NCBI RefSeq assembly: GCF_947501405.1
Contig: NZ_CANMVK010000004.1
Coordinates: forward strand, 238,843 to 302,842
DNA: 64,000 nucleotides
Source: an uncultured Hoeflea sp.
GTDB taxonomy: Bacteria; Pseudomonadota; Alphaproteobacteria; Rhizobiales; Rhizobiaceae
Direction of reading: 5' to 3'
The notes below the pieces were generated by a model, which did not search any database, was not told the origin of the DNA, and worked only from the letters and a program-made list of their open reading frames with translations. The translations under genes were made by a program, and so were the position numbers. Of this stretch, positions 25,953-35,657 are shown piece after piece; position 1 is the stretch's first letter, and every line of letters starts with the position of its first letter.

Positions 25953-27347
25953 TTACGATTCTTCGCCGGTTTCGGCAGCGGTAATGTTGAGGCGGCGCAT
26001 TTTTTCGTAAAGCCCCTTGCGGGAGATCCCCAGACTCTCATAGGTCGGCTTCAAAGCCCCGCCGTGACGGGCGATCTCGGCGGTGATCACGGCCCGTTCG
26101 AACGCTTCCATCCGGTCCGGAAGACTGCCTGAACCGGTTTCCATTCCGGCATCCGCCACCGCCGCAAAACCTGACCACATGCCCAGCACGAAGCGATCGG
26201 CGACATTGCGTAACTCCCGCACATTGCCCGGCCAGTCATGGGCCAGCAATCCGGCCTCGATCTGTGGTGTAACCTCTGGAATTTCCCGCCGATAGCGCGC
26301 CCGCGCCTCTCGGGCCATGTGGAAGAACAGCAGCGGAATGTCATCCTTGCGCTCGCGAAGCGCCGGGATTTCCAGCGTGATCACATTGAGCCGGTAATAA
26401 AGATCGGTGCGGAAGACCGGATTGTTGGCGAGATCGGCCTTGGTGGCCGCCACAAAGCGCACATTGAGCGGCACCTCGCGGTTCGACCCCAACCGCTCGA
26501 TCGTGCGGCCTTCAATGGCCCGCAACAGTTTCGCCTGCAGATCGAGCGGCATCGATTCGATTTCGTCGAGGAAGATGGTTCCGCCATTGGCGTGCTCCAT
26601 CTTTCCGATCCTGAGTTTCTGCGCCCCGGTGAAGGCGCCGGCCTCGTGGCCGAACAGCTCGGATTCGAAAATATCCGCGGGCAGTGCCGCGCAATTGATC
26701 GCCACGAAATTACCGGTGCGGCGCGGACCGAAATCGTGCAGCGCCCGTGCGACCACCTCCTTGCCGGCCCCGGTCTCGCCGGTGATCAGCACATCCGCAT
26801 CAGTATCGGCCACTGCATCGATCTGCGCGCGCAGCTTCTGAATTGTCGGATTGCGTCCCACGAGCCGCGCCGACAGATCGTCTCCGCCATCCAGCGCATT
26901 GCGCAGCGATCGGTTTTCAAGCACCAGCCGCCGCTTTTCGAGCGCCCTTTCAACCACGGAAAACAGCCGGCTGGCGGCAAACGGCTTTTCGATGAAATCA
27001 TAGGCTCCGGCGCGCATCGCCTCGACAGCCAGTTGCACGTCGCCATGACCGGTGATGAGCACCACCGGCATGGTCGGGTCGACCGCCAGCACCTGCCGCA
27101 TCAGCGCCAGCCCGTCCATGCCCGGCATGCGGATATCGGAAACGATCACCCCGTAAAGACTGCGCAACGACAGATCGGCGATATCACCGGCGCCGGAATG
27201 GCATACCACATCAAGCCCTTCGAGCTCCAGCGACTGACTGAGCGCATGGCGCAAATCCGCATCATCATCAACCAGATGAATGACCCGGTCCTGCTCCCTT
27301 AATACCGCGTGGTCTTGCACGGACCGGCTCCTCCCCGCTGACTGCAT
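25953..27347 (-). CDS. dctD: Sigma-54-dependent response regulator (DctD)
   Basis: A 464-residue NtrC-family activator. Receiver domain: IHLVDDDADLRHAL acidic pocket and SDIRMPG phosphoacceptor Asp. AAA+ domain: Walker A GETGAGKE, the sigma-54 contact loop GAFTGA, and GTIFLDEIESM. The C-terminal Fis-type helix-turn-helix is LKPTYESLGISRKGLYEKMRRL. The start is uncertain: ATG at 27347 suits the receiver domain, and the frame is open to 27404. Paired with DctB upstream, it should activate the adjacent dctPQM promoter. Confidence 0.92.
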   Translation of the reverse strand: MQSAGRSRSVQDHAVLREQDRVIHLVDDDADLRHALSQSLELEGLDVVCHSGAGDIADLSLRSLYGVIVSDIRMPGMDGLALMRQVLAVDPTMPVVLITGHGDVQLAVEAMRAGAYDFIEKPFAASRLFSVVERALEKRRLVLENRSLRNALDGGDDLSARLVGRNPTIQKLRAQIDAVADTDADVLITGETGAGKEVVARALHDFGPRRTGNFVAINCAALPADIFESELFGHEAGAFTGAQKLRIGKMEHANGGTIFLDEIESMPLDLQAKLLRAIEGRTIERLGSNREVPLNVRFVAATKADLANNPVFRTDLYYRLNVITLEIPALRERKDDIPLLFFHMAREARARYRREIPEVTPQIEAGLLAHDWPGNVRELRNVADRFVLGMWSGFAAVADAGMETGSGSLPDRMEAFERAVITAEIARHGGALKPTYESLGISRKGLYEKMRRLNITAAETGEES

Positions 27348-27511
27348 ATCGGCGCGCCTGCTCCTGACAAGCCGCCATGACCCTTTTACACCATCGCTGC
27401 CCACTTGCCCGCGATCGTCTCACCGGGGGCAACACCCTCCGAGACAACGTTCGGCAAACGGGTCAAACTATAGAAAAGCCTGAAACCACGCCGCCGCCGG
27501 CTTGTCCAGCC

Positions 27512-29296
27512 TCAAACCATTTGATCAAGCCCGGCCGGCTCTGATGCCGGTGATACCGCTTTGCCCGGTTCGGCAACCGCGTGCAGGCAGATGGTGAAAC
27601 AGGCGCCGCCACCACTGCGCTTTTCCGCGCGGATGGAACCGTCGAAATCACGGATAATGTTGTCGACGATCGAAAGGCCGATGCCAATGCCTTCGCCCAC
27701 GCCCTTGGTGGTGAAGAACGGATCAAAGATCCGGGACAATTCACCGGTCTCGATTCCCGGGCCATTGTCCATCACGGTAGCGATCACCCAATCGCCCTCC
27801 TGGCGTGCCGAGATCTCGACCAGACCATTGGAGGTCTGCGAAAGCGCATCAATGGCGTTGTTGACCAGATTGACGAACACCTGCCCCAGCCGGATCCGCC
27901 CGCCCTTCACGGTCAGTCCGGCAATTCCGGGGTCGACCTGTATGGCGACCCCGGCGGCACGTGCCCTGGGCCGCGCCAACAGCATAGCCTCATCAACAAT
28001 CGTGGCGAGCGGAACCGGCCCGATCGAGGCGCCAGGTTTGCGCGAGAACGACAACAGCGTTCGCGACAGTTCCGCCATACGGTCCACCAGCCCGTTGATC
28101 CGCGCCAGATTGCCCGAAACCTGGTCTGTGGCACCGCGTTCGAGAAACCGTGTTGCATTGTCGGCGTATGAGCGAATGGCCGCCAGTGGCTGATTGAACT
28201 CATGGCTCAGCGCCGCCGACATCTGCCCCAGCGCCGCAAGCTTTGCGGTCTGCACCAGTTCGGCCTGTGTCTTGCGCAGCCGCTCCTCGGCCTCCCGCCG
28301 CACCTCGACCTCGTGGCTCAGCGAGCGGTTGGTGACCGACAACGCCCGCGTCCGGTCACGCACGAGGCGCTCCAGCCTGAGCGCAGTGGCGCGATCAGTA
28401 CGCGCCCGCACAATTGCCGCCTCGCTGCGTCTGAGCACGATCAAAGCCAGAATGCCGGCAAGCAAACAGGACAGCGTGGCAATCGAGGCCGCACTCAGGC
28501 GGGCGCTGGCGACCGGGGATGGATCGGCAAGCACATGCAGATCCCAGCCAAGCAGCGGCAAGCGCCGCGTCAGATCGATGCGCGGCTCGAACCGCCCGTT
28601 GATCAGGAAATCACCGCCCTCGCGCAATGTCTGCATTTGTTTGAGACGCCAGGCCGGATCATTGGCCAAAAACACGGTCTCGTCACTGTCGGTGACAAAA
28701 ATCCGCCGGGCCGAAAGCGCCCAGGCGGCCTCGACCCGATAAAAATCGACATAGACAATGACCGCGCCGGCAAATTTGCCGTCACGTCGAACGCCTGAGG
28801 AAAAGGCATAGGTCCGTGCGTCACCACCCAGTGACAGCGCCGCGCGCCCGAGCCGGCCCTGCCGAGCGGTCTCGATCAGATCTTCCAGCCCCTCTCCGCT
28901 TGTCACAAACCCGCCGCGCGCATAGGCCAGAACCTCGCCGTCGGGGAATAAAAACGCCACATCAAGCGCCGCCGACATGCCGGCGATTTCTTCCGCGACC
29001 CGCCGCGCCGCCAGCGTCTGGGCATTGCCTTCGGCATCACGCACAAACAGCGCCCGGATCGAGGATTGCCGCGACAGCAGCGGCGGCAACAGGCGGTACT
29101 TGTCCAGCACGCCCGACAGCGTTTCGGTCTGCACCGCAAGCGTCTCGCCCGCTTTCTGCATGACATCGGCAAGCGCACGCTCGCCTGCCGAGCGCACAGA
29201 CCAGGACACCAGGAGTGCCGACACCAGCGCCCAGACCACGAACAGCCCAGTGCGGTTCAGCCGAAAACGTTGTTCAATGGCCGGACGCGATCCCAT
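27512..29296 (-). CDS. dctB: Sensor histidine kinase (DctB)
   Basis: A 594-residue membrane kinase. Two transmembrane helices (about residues 15-35 and 275-295) bracket a periplasmic sensing domain of the double-PAS type; a coiled-coil follows, then the H-box ALSHEFNQPLAAIRSYADNA, the N-box NLVNNAIDAL and the glycine boxes DNGPGIETG and GVGEGIGIGLSIV. This is the DctB architecture, which senses extracytoplasmic C4-dicarboxylates and phosphorylates DctD. It lies 164 bases upstream of dctD on the same strand. Confidence 0.92.
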   Translation of the reverse strand: MGSRPAIEQRFRLNRTGLFVVWALVSALLVSWSVRSAGERALADVMQKAGETLAVQTETLSGVLDKYRLLPPLLSRQSSIRALFVRDAEGNAQTLAARRVAEEIAGMSAALDVAFLFPDGEVLAYARGGFVTSGEGLEDLIETARQGRLGRAALSLGGDARTYAFSSGVRRDGKFAGAVIVYVDFYRVEAAWALSARRIFVTDSDETVFLANDPAWRLKQMQTLREGGDFLINGRFEPRIDLTRRLPLLGWDLHVLADPSPVASARLSAASIATLSCLLAGILALIVLRRSEAAIVRARTDRATALRLERLVRDRTRALSVTNRSLSHEVEVRREAEERLRKTQAELVQTAKLAALGQMSAALSHEFNQPLAAIRSYADNATRFLERGATDQVSGNLARINGLVDRMAELSRTLLSFSRKPGASIGPVPLATIVDEAMLLARPRARAAGVAIQVDPGIAGLTVKGGRIRLGQVFVNLVNNAIDALSQTSNGLVEISARQEGDWVIATVMDNGPGIETGELSRIFDPFFTTKGVGEGIGIGLSIVDNIIRDFDGSIRAEKRSGGGACFTICLHAVAEPGKAVSPASEPAGLDQMV

Positions 29297-29371
29297 CGCG
29301 GGACTTTAGCCGCTTTGGCGAGGCGGGCAAGCGCGGCCGCCTGCCGGTGACCCATGAAAATGGATTGATCG

Positions 29372-30079
29372 TCAGGCCTTGGCGGCGGCCACCGTGGCGT
29401 CGATGTGGTCGACCAACGGATCCGGGAGGCCAAGCCGGCCGGCCAGCAGATCGAGAAAACCGCGCTCGGCGCGGGTATCGGGATCGATGGCAAGCCGGGC
29501 TGCGGTGAACAGCTCCACCTTCTGCGGCTCCGTGACCGCCGAGTTGACAATCGCATCCATGTCCACCGGCTGGCGAAGCTCGGTGTCGAGGAATTCAACC
29601 GCATCGTCGCCCAGACCCGACAGGGCCAGCTTGTCGTGGATCCGCGACCGCTCTGCATCATCGACATGACCGTCGGCGCGGGCCGCAGCGATCATCACCC
29701 GGATCAGCGACAGCGCGAAATCGGTGTCGTCAGCCGCGGTCTCCATGGAAAACTCTGAATCCGATGGCGGCGGCAGCAATTCCGCCTCACCGCCGGTTGC
29801 GGCCTGTGCGCCGTCTGCGGGCGCCTTGCCGGCCTGGTAGTTCTTCCAGGCGTGATAGCCAAGTCCCGCAATCGCCGCCATGCCGCCGAGCTTGAGTGCC
29901 GAGCCGCCGAGCGAGCGCCCGGTCTTGGTGCCCAAGACCATCGCCACGATGGCGCCCGTGGCAAGCGGATTGTCCTTGGCGAGTTGGGTGGTCTGAGAAG
30001 CTTTGTCGCGCAGCGTCCCTTGGGTTCCGGGAATGCTGGAACCGAGAAACTGGTCAATCAGGGCCTTGGGGTCGAACAT
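29372..30079 (-). CDS. DUF533 / TerB-like protein
   Basis: A 235-residue protein. It has an N-terminal MFDPKALIDQFLGS segment, a glycine-rich hydrophobic stretch (GTKTGRSLGGSALKLGGMAAIAGLGYHAWKNY, residues about 50-80), and a C-terminal TerB-like helical domain (LIRVMIAAARADGHVDDAERSRI...LAIDPDTRAERGFLDLLAGRLGLPD). This is the DUF533 family, often inner-membrane associated and of unknown function. AAGGA precedes the ATG at 30079. It has no obvious partners here. Confidence 0.8.
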   Translation of the reverse strand: MFDPKALIDQFLGSSIPGTQGTLRDKASQTTQLAKDNPLATGAIVAMVLGTKTGRSLGGSALKLGGMAAIAGLGYHAWKNYQAGKAPADGAQAATGGEAELLPPPSDSEFSMETAADDTDFALSLIRVMIAAARADGHVDDAERSRIHDKLALSGLGDDAVEFLDTELRQPVDMDAIVNSAVTEPQKVELFTAARLAIDPDTRAERGFLDLLAGRLGLPDPLVDHIDATVAAAKA

Positions 30080-30248
30080 CGGCTGGTCCTTGTCTGATCG
30101 GGGGCGGGCCGCTCCCGCCGCTTCCCTGTTCAGATAGGAAGACACCGCACCGGTTTCAAACACCAAACCGGCGATCGGTGACAGTTTGCCGAGCCGTCAG
30201 CGCCAGTACGGGCTCTCCGGGAGATTTGCCCACGACAGATTGATTGTA

Positions 30249-30893
30249 TCAGCCCTGTTCGGTCAGACGGCAGGCCTCCCGGGCCAGTCGGGTGATGCCG
30301 TCCCAGTCGCCGGCTTCCACCAGGGATTTGGGAGCCACCCAGGACCCGCCAACACAGATCACGTTCGGCAGCGACAGATAATCGAGCGCATTGGCCGCGG
30401 TAATGCCGCCGGTGGGGCAGAATTGCACGCTCGCCAAGGGCGACGACAGCGATTTGAGATAACCGGCACCGCCTGCCTGCTCGGCCGGGAAGAACTTGAG
30501 CACTTCATAGCCTTCTTCGCGAAGAGACATCACTTCGCTCGGCGTTGCGGCGCCGGGAAGCATCGGAACCGGCGATTTGCGCGCCACGTCGAGAAGTTCG
30601 ATCGTGGTGCCGGGTGACACAATAAACTGCGAGCCGGCATCGACCGCCTGGTGATACTGCTTGGGATTGAGAACCGTGCCGGCGCCGGGCACCGCACCAT
30701 CGACTTCGTCTGCCACCAGCCTGATCGCATCCAGCGCCGCAGGCGTGCGCAACGTGATTTCGATGGCTTTCAAGCCCCCCGCAACAAGCGCCCGCGCCAG
30801 CGGCACGGCGGTCGTCAGATCCTCGATGACCAGAACCGGCACCACCGGCTGCATCTTGAGAATCGAAATCAAGGCTCGGGTCTTGTCACCCAT
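30249..30893 (-). CDS. eda: KDPG/KHG aldolase
   Basis: A 214-residue class I aldolase that splits 2-keto-3-deoxy-6-phosphogluconate into pyruvate and glyceraldehyde 3-phosphate (Entner-Doudoroff pathway), with activity on 4-hydroxy-2-oxoglutarate in many homologues. The catalytic Glu is in AIEITLRTPAAL and the Schiff-base Lys is in LKFFPAEQAGG; GAGTVLN and CPTGGIT are phosphate-binding segments. AAGGA precedes the ATG at 30893. The pathway partners edd and zwf are not in the window. Confidence 0.9.
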   Translation of the reverse strand: MGDKTRALISILKMQPVVPVLVIEDLTTAVPLARALVAGGLKAIEITLRTPAALDAIRLVADEVDGAVPGAGTVLNPKQYHQAVDAGSQFIVSPGTTIELLDVARKSPVPMLPGAATPSEVMSLREEGYEVLKFFPAEQAGGAGYLKSLSSPLASVQFCPTGGITAANALDYLSLPNVICVGGSWVAPKSLVEAGDWDGITRLAREACRLTEQG

Positions 30894-31033
30894 GGTGCGT
30901 GTCCTTTCGCGTCGACTGTCCAGGCCACCGCATAGCCTTTCGTCGTATGCTTGTCCACGCCGCACACCTTACGACGCTGCGCGCGGTGAAAGGATGATTG
31001 CCTGCAAAGGGCCGACGCGCTATTCCCGCAGAC

Positions 31034-31975
31034 ATGAAACCAAAGGCACAAAATCCCGCATCAAACCAGCCGGTCGTGGTGGCGGCGCTTTACCATTTTG
31101 CCCGGCTGCCGGGCTTTGAGGCATTGCAGGCGCCGCTTTCGGATCTGTGCGAGCAGTCCGGCGTACGCGGCACCTTGCTGCTCGCCCGTGAGGGGATCAA
31201 CGGCACCATTGCCGGCTCGCGCCAAGGCATCGACTCAGTGCTTGAACACCTGCGCGCCATACCGCAATTGAAAGATCTGGAGCACAAGGAAAGCGGCGCC
31301 CACAAGATACCGTTCCGGCGCATGAAGGTGCGTCTTAAAAAGGAGATCGTCACCATGGGCGTGCCGGACATCGACCCGCTTGAGGGCGTCGGCGCCTATG
31401 TGGATCCCGCGGACTGGAACGCGCTGATCTCCGATCCCGAGACGCTGATCATCGACACCCGCAACGGCTATGAGGTGGGCATCGGAACCTTCAAGGACGC
31501 GGTCAATCCCGAGACCCGGACCTTCAGGGAGTTTCCCGAATGGGTTGAAAACGCGGGCATCGAGGACAAGAACCGGCCCATCGCAATGTTCTGCACCGGC
31601 GGCATCCGTTGTGAAAAAGCCACCGCCTTCATGCGCGCCAATGGCTATGGCAACGTCTTCCACCTCAAGGGCGGAATCGTCAAATATCTCGAGGAGGTCG
31701 ATGAGAAAGACAGTCTGTGGGAAGGCTCGTGTTTTGTCTTCGACGAGCGCGTCGCCGTGACCCACGGTCTGCGCGAGAGCGACGAAATCCTTTGCCGGGC
31801 CTGCCGCAATCCAGTGACGCCGGAAGAGCAGGCCTCGCCGGTGTTCGAGGAGGGCGTTTCCTGCCCGCATTGTTACAACAGCCGCAGCGATGAAGACCGC
31901 GAACGCTTTCGAATGCGCCACCATCAGATGCTGGCGGCCAGGGCTTCCGCACGCACTGAAACCAACGACGCATGA
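31034..31975 (+). CDS. trhO: tRNA uridine(34) hydroxylase (TrhO, rhodanese-like)
   Basis: A 313-residue cytosolic protein of the YceA/TrhO family, which hydroxylates U34 of certain tRNAs. An N-terminal acylphosphatase-like domain ([14 protein letters not shown]) precedes a rhodanese domain with the catalytic Cys in [15 protein letters not shown], then a C-terminal Cys-rich segment (CRACRNPV and CPHC) that probably binds zinc. ATG 31034 is preferred over the TTG at 30998. The stop overlaps the next gene as ATGA, an unusual coupling of tRNA modification to amino-acid oxidation. Confidence 0.9.
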   Translation: MKPKAQNPASNQPVVVAALYHFARLPGFEALQAPLSDLCEQSGVRGTLLLAREGINGTIAGSRQGIDSVLEHLRAIPQLKDLEHKESGAHKIPFRRMKVRLKKEIVTMGVPDIDPLEGVGAYVDPADWNALISDPETLIIDTRNGYEVGIGTFKDAVNPETRTFREFPEWVENAGIEDKNRPIAMFCTGGIRCEKATAFMRANGYGNVFHLKGGIVKYLEEVDEKDSLWEGSCFVFDERVAVTHGLRESDEILCRACRNPVTPEEQASPVFEEGVSCPHCYNSRSDEDRERFRMRHHQMLAARASARTETNDA

Positions 31976-33222
31976 GCCAGAGCGAACACCGGATTATCGT
32001 GGTCGGCGCAGGCATTGTCGGCATCGCCACGGCAGCGCTGTTGAGCGAGGCAGGTCATGCGGTAACCGTCATCGACCGGTCCGGCATTGCAGAAGAAACC
32101 AGCAAGGGCAACGCTGCGGCACTGGCGTTCTCGGACATCTTGCCGCTGGCCTCTCCGAAGATCATGCTCAAGGCGCCGAAATGGCTGATCGACCCGCTGG
32201 GGCCGCTGTCGGTCCGCCCTTCCTATCTGCCGCGCCTTGTCCCCTGGCTGTGGCAGTTCTGGAAAGCCAGCCTGCCCTCGCGGTTTGAAGCCTCGATCGC
32301 CGCCCAAACCAGCCTGATGCGGCTGGCGGAAACCGAGATGATGGCGCTGGTCGCGCGGGCGGGCCTTGAGGCCATGATCCATCACGATGGTTCGCTCGAG
32401 CTCTATGAAAGCGAAGCCGAGCTCAAGGCCAGCCTTGAAGGCTGGCGCCGCCGCGAGGAGGCCGGCATTGCCTTTGAACATGTGCGCGGCGACAAGCTTG
32501 CAGCGCTGCAGCCGGGCTTGTCGCCGCAATTCGTTGCGGGCACGTACGTTCCAGGCTGGAAAACCGTGTCGGAGCCGCAGCATTTTGCGCACAATCTGTG
32601 GGCCTATGCCAAGCGCCACGGCGCCATGTTTGAGAAAGCCGAGGTCAGCGCCCTGGAGCGCACCGTCGAGGGCCCCGCATTGCGCCTTGCCGACGGTTCG
32701 TTACGGCGGGCCCGGAAAATCATTGTGGCCGCCGGCGCGTGGTCGGTCCGGCTTATCGGCGCACGCACCAGACTTCAAATCCCTCTGGAGACCGAGCGCG
32801 GTTACAACACCTCGCTTCCGGCGGGAAGCTTTGATCTCAAGCGGCAATTGATCTTCGGCAATCACGGCTTTGTGGTCACACCGCTCTCCACAGGTGTCAG
32901 GGTTGGCGGTGCAGTAGAGCTGGCGGGCCTTGACCTGCCGCCCAATTACGCCCGTTCAAAGGCCATGCTCGAGAAAGCAAGCCGGTTTCTGCCGGGGCTG
33001 AAAACCTCGGATGGAAGCGAATGGATGGGCTTCCGGCCTTCAATACCCGATAGTCTGCCGGTGCTTGGCGTCCTGCCCGAAGACCCGGATGTACTGCTTG
33101 GCTTCGGCAATGGCCATCTGGGCCTGACGCAATCGGCTGCGATGGGCCGGCTGCTTGCCGATCTGGTGGATGGACGGCAGCCCGCCATTGACATTTCCGC
33201 CTACCGGCCCGACCGTTTCTGA
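31972..33222 (+). CDS. FAD-dependent D-amino-acid dehydrogenase/oxidase (DadA-like)
   Basis: A 416-residue flavoprotein of the DAO family. FAD motif: [21 protein letters not shown]; substrate-domain and C-terminal motifs include [14 protein letters not shown] and [20 protein letters not shown]. It is followed 24 bases later by 4-hydroxyproline 2-epimerase. In known trans-4-hydroxy-L-proline catabolism the epimer cis-4-hydroxy-D-proline is oxidised by such an enzyme, so that is its likely job. It probably passes electrons to the membrane chain. Confidence 0.85.
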   Translation: MSQSEHRIIVVGAGIVGIATAALLSEAGHAVTVIDRSGIAEETSKGNAAALAFSDILPLASPKIMLKAPKWLIDPLGPLSVRPSYLPRLVPWLWQFWKASLPSRFEASIAAQTSLMRLAETEMMALVARAGLEAMIHHDGSLELYESEAELKASLEGWRRREEAGIAFEHVRGDKLAALQPGLSPQFVAGTYVPGWKTVSEPQHFAHNLWAYAKRHGAMFEKAEVSALERTVEGPALRLADGSLRRARKIIVAAGAWSVRLIGARTRLQIPLETERGYNTSLPAGSFDLKRQLIFGNHGFVVTPLSTGVRVGGAVELAGLDLPPNYARSKAMLEKASRFLPGLKTSDGSEWMGFRPSIPDSLPVLGVLPEDPDVLLGFGNGHLGLTQSAAMGRLLADLVDGRQPAIDISAYRPDRF

Positions 33223-33246
33223 TCTCCAACGCTTCCAGGCTACATC

Positions 33247-34251
33247 ATGGCGCGCAACCGCTTCTTCTGTATCGACGGCCACACCTGCGGCAATCCGGTT
33301 CGCATGATCACCGGCGGCGGCCCTCGGCTCGAGGGTGCGACCATGCTTGAACGCCGCGCTCATTTTCTGGCCGACTATGACTGGATCCGCACCGGGTTGA
33401 TGTTCGAACCGCGCGGTCACGACATGATGTCCGGCGCGATCCTCTATCCCCCGACGCGGGACGACTGCGACATCGCCTTTTTGTTCATCGAAACCTCTGG
33501 CTGCCTGCCCATGTGCGGCCACGGAACCATCGGCACCGTAACCATGGCGATCGAGAACGGGCTGGTCAGCCCGCGTGAGCCCGGCGTTCTGGCGATCGAC
33601 ACGCCGGCCGGTCGCATCGTCGCGCACTATCGGCGCGAGGGCCGCAAGGTCACCGAGGTGCGGCTCACCAATGTGCCGGCGTTTTTGCATTCCTCCGGCA
33701 TCAAGACCTGGTGTGAAGGCCTGGGCGAGATCACCGTCGATGTCGCCTATGGCGGCAATTTCTACGCCATCGTCGACACTCAGGAGAATTTTGCGGACAT
33801 GGCCGGTTGCACGGCCGCCGATCTGGTTCGCATGAGCCCGGCGCTGCGTGATCGCCTGAATGCCGAAAACCGGTTCATCCACCCCGAGAAGCAGGAGATT
33901 TCCGGCCTCAGCCATATCCTGTGGACCGGCGCGCCAACGCGGCCCGAAGCGCATGCGCGCAATGCGGTGTTTTACGGCGACAAGGCAATCGACCGCTCGC
34001 CCTGCGGCACCGGTACTTCCGCGCGAATGGCACAATGGGCTGCCCATGGAAGACTGAAACCGGGCGATGAGTTCGTCCATGAAAGCATCATCGGATCGCT
34101 GTTTCATGGCCGGGTCGAAGCCGCCGCCAAGGTTGGCGGTAAACCGGCCATCATCCCGTCTATCGCCGGCTGGGCGGTGGAGACCGGGCTCAACACCATC
34201 ACCATCGATGACGAGGAAGATCCCTTCGCGCACGGTTTCGTGGTGCGTTGA
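33247..34251 (+). CDS. 4-hydroxyproline 2-epimerase
   Basis: A 334-residue member of the proline racemase superfamily. Both catalytic cysteines are present: Cys90 in LPMCGHGTIG and Cys253 in SPCGTGTSA, which separates it from the Thr-containing trans-3-hydroxyproline dehydratases. It interconverts trans-4-hydroxy-L-proline and cis-4-hydroxy-D-proline. It follows the DadA-like oxidase, consistent with a hydroxyproline pathway. The later deaminase and dehydrogenase genes of that pathway are not in the window. Confidence 0.9.
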   Translation: MARNRFFCIDGHTCGNPVRMITGGGPRLEGATMLERRAHFLADYDWIRTGLMFEPRGHDMMSGAILYPPTRDDCDIAFLFIETSGCLPMCGHGTIGTVTMAIENGLVSPREPGVLAIDTPAGRIVAHYRREGRKVTEVRLTNVPAFLHSSGIKTWCEGLGEITVDVAYGGNFYAIVDTQENFADMAGCTAADLVRMSPALRDRLNAENRFIHPEKQEISGLSHILWTGAPTRPEAHARNAVFYGDKAIDRSPCGTGTSARMAQWAAHGRLKPGDEFVHESIIGSLFHGRVEAAAKVGGKPAIIPSIAGWAVETGLNTITIDDEEDPFAHGFVVR

Positions 34252-34257
34252 CCGGAA

Positions 34258-35619
34258 TCAACTGGCTTTATGCGCTGCAAGCAGCGCCTTGTACCAATGG
34301 CCGGACTGTTTGACGGTGCGCGTTTGCGTTTGATAGTCGACATGCACCAGCCCGAACCGCATGGCGTAGCCCTCGGCCCACTCGAAATTGTCCATCAGGC
34401 TCCAGGCGAAGTAGCCCTTGAGGGGGTAGTTCTCGTCGATCAGGTCGGCCACGACCGATAGATGGGTCGCAATATAGTCGAGCCGCATCGTGTCGCTGAT
34501 CGCGCCGTTTTCGACGCGAGTGTTGTCGGCCGCCCCGTTCTCGGTGATGTAGAGGTCGGGCAGCTCATAGCGATCGTAGAGATAACGAATGACGTGCGAC
34601 AGCCCGGCCGGTTCGATCTCCCAGCCGATGTCAGTCTTCTCCGGCCTGACCGCAGACGCCACGCTGACATGGGGGAAGGGTTGCGTATCATCATTGCGCG
34701 CCCTGAGCGGCGTATAATAGTTCAGCCCCCAGAAATCGAGCGGCTGATTCATTGTCTCCAAATCACCGTCTCTGACGTGCGGCCTCAGATCCGGGCAGCC
34801 GTCAAGCACCGCGTCCGGATAGGCGCTTTCGAACATCGGGCCGAAAAACACGCCATTGTGGAAATCATTGGCGCGCTGCGCCGCGGCCCTGTCGGCCTCG
34901 CTGTCGCTCGCCGCCATCACGCTCATCGCATTGAGCACGATGCCTACCGGCAGATCTGGCCGTTCCGAGCGGATCGCCTGCACTCCCATGCCATGGGCGA
35001 GATTGGTTACATGAAGGGCTGCCATCGCCGCTTCGATCGACCGCTCGCCGGGTGCATGAACACCCATGAGATGGCCCAGATAGACCGAACACCAGGGCTC
35101 GTTGAAAGTGACGATGGTGTCCAGCCGGTCCCCCAGCCGTTCAGTGACAAGGCGCGCATAACCGGCAAAGGCGGATGCCGTATCGCGGTCGGTCCAGCCG
35201 CCGCGACCGGCCAGTGTCAACGGCAGATCCCAATGATAGAGCGTCGCATAAGCTTTTATGCCGCGCGCTTTCAGGCCATCGAGCAAACGGTCGTAAAACC
35301 CCAGCCCCGGTTCGTTGATCGCCCCCACGCCATCAGGAAGGATCCGTGGCCAGGCCAGCGAAAACCGGTAGGCGTTGACGCCCAGCCCGGCCATCAGATC
35401 GAGATCGGACTCAAGACGGTGATAGTGATCGCAGGCGACATCGCCGGTATCACCATTCACCACGCGCCCGGGCATGTGCGAGAACGCGTCCCAGATCGAC
35501 GCCTTGCGGCCATCCTCGCGCACTGCACCTTCTATCTGATAGGCCGCAGTCGCCACGCCAAACAGGAAATCGCCGGGAAAGCGGGCGGCCAGGTCTTTGA
35601 TGGATGCGCTGGAAGTCAT
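34258..35619 (-). CDS. GH1 family beta-glucosidase
   Basis: A 453-residue cytosolic glycoside hydrolase. The acid/base Glu is in TFNEPWCSVYLG and the nucleophile Glu in LYITENGAAD; the N-terminal FLFGVATAAYQIEGA signature is intact and the length is standard. It hydrolyses beta-glucosides or related disaccharides and may also act on xylosides. The ATG at 35619 starts the family-typical N-terminus. It lies 38 bases after the alpha/beta hydrolase and downstream of xylAB, so it probably feeds sugars from plant or algal material. Confidence 0.92.
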   Translation of the reverse strand: MTSSASIKDLAARFPGDFLFGVATAAYQIEGAVREDGRKASIWDAFSHMPGRVVNGDTGDVACDHYHRLESDLDLMAGLGVNAYRFSLAWPRILPDGVGAINEPGLGFYDRLLDGLKARGIKAYATLYHWDLPLTLAGRGGWTDRDTASAFAGYARLVTERLGDRLDTIVTFNEPWCSVYLGHLMGVHAPGERSIEAAMAALHVTNLAHGMGVQAIRSERPDLPVGIVLNAMSVMAASDSEADRAAAQRANDFHNGVFFGPMFESAYPDAVLDGCPDLRPHVRDGDLETMNQPLDFWGLNYYTPLRARNDDTQPFPHVSVASAVRPEKTDIGWEIEPAGLSHVIRYLYDRYELPDLYITENGAADNTRVENGAISDTMRLDYIATHLSVVADLIDENYPLKGYFAWSLMDNFEWAEGYAMRFGLVHVDYQTQTRTVKQSGHWYKALLAAHKAS

Positions 35620-35657
35620 GGCTGTCCTCTCAGTGTTCGGGCACCGCAACGCCTGGC

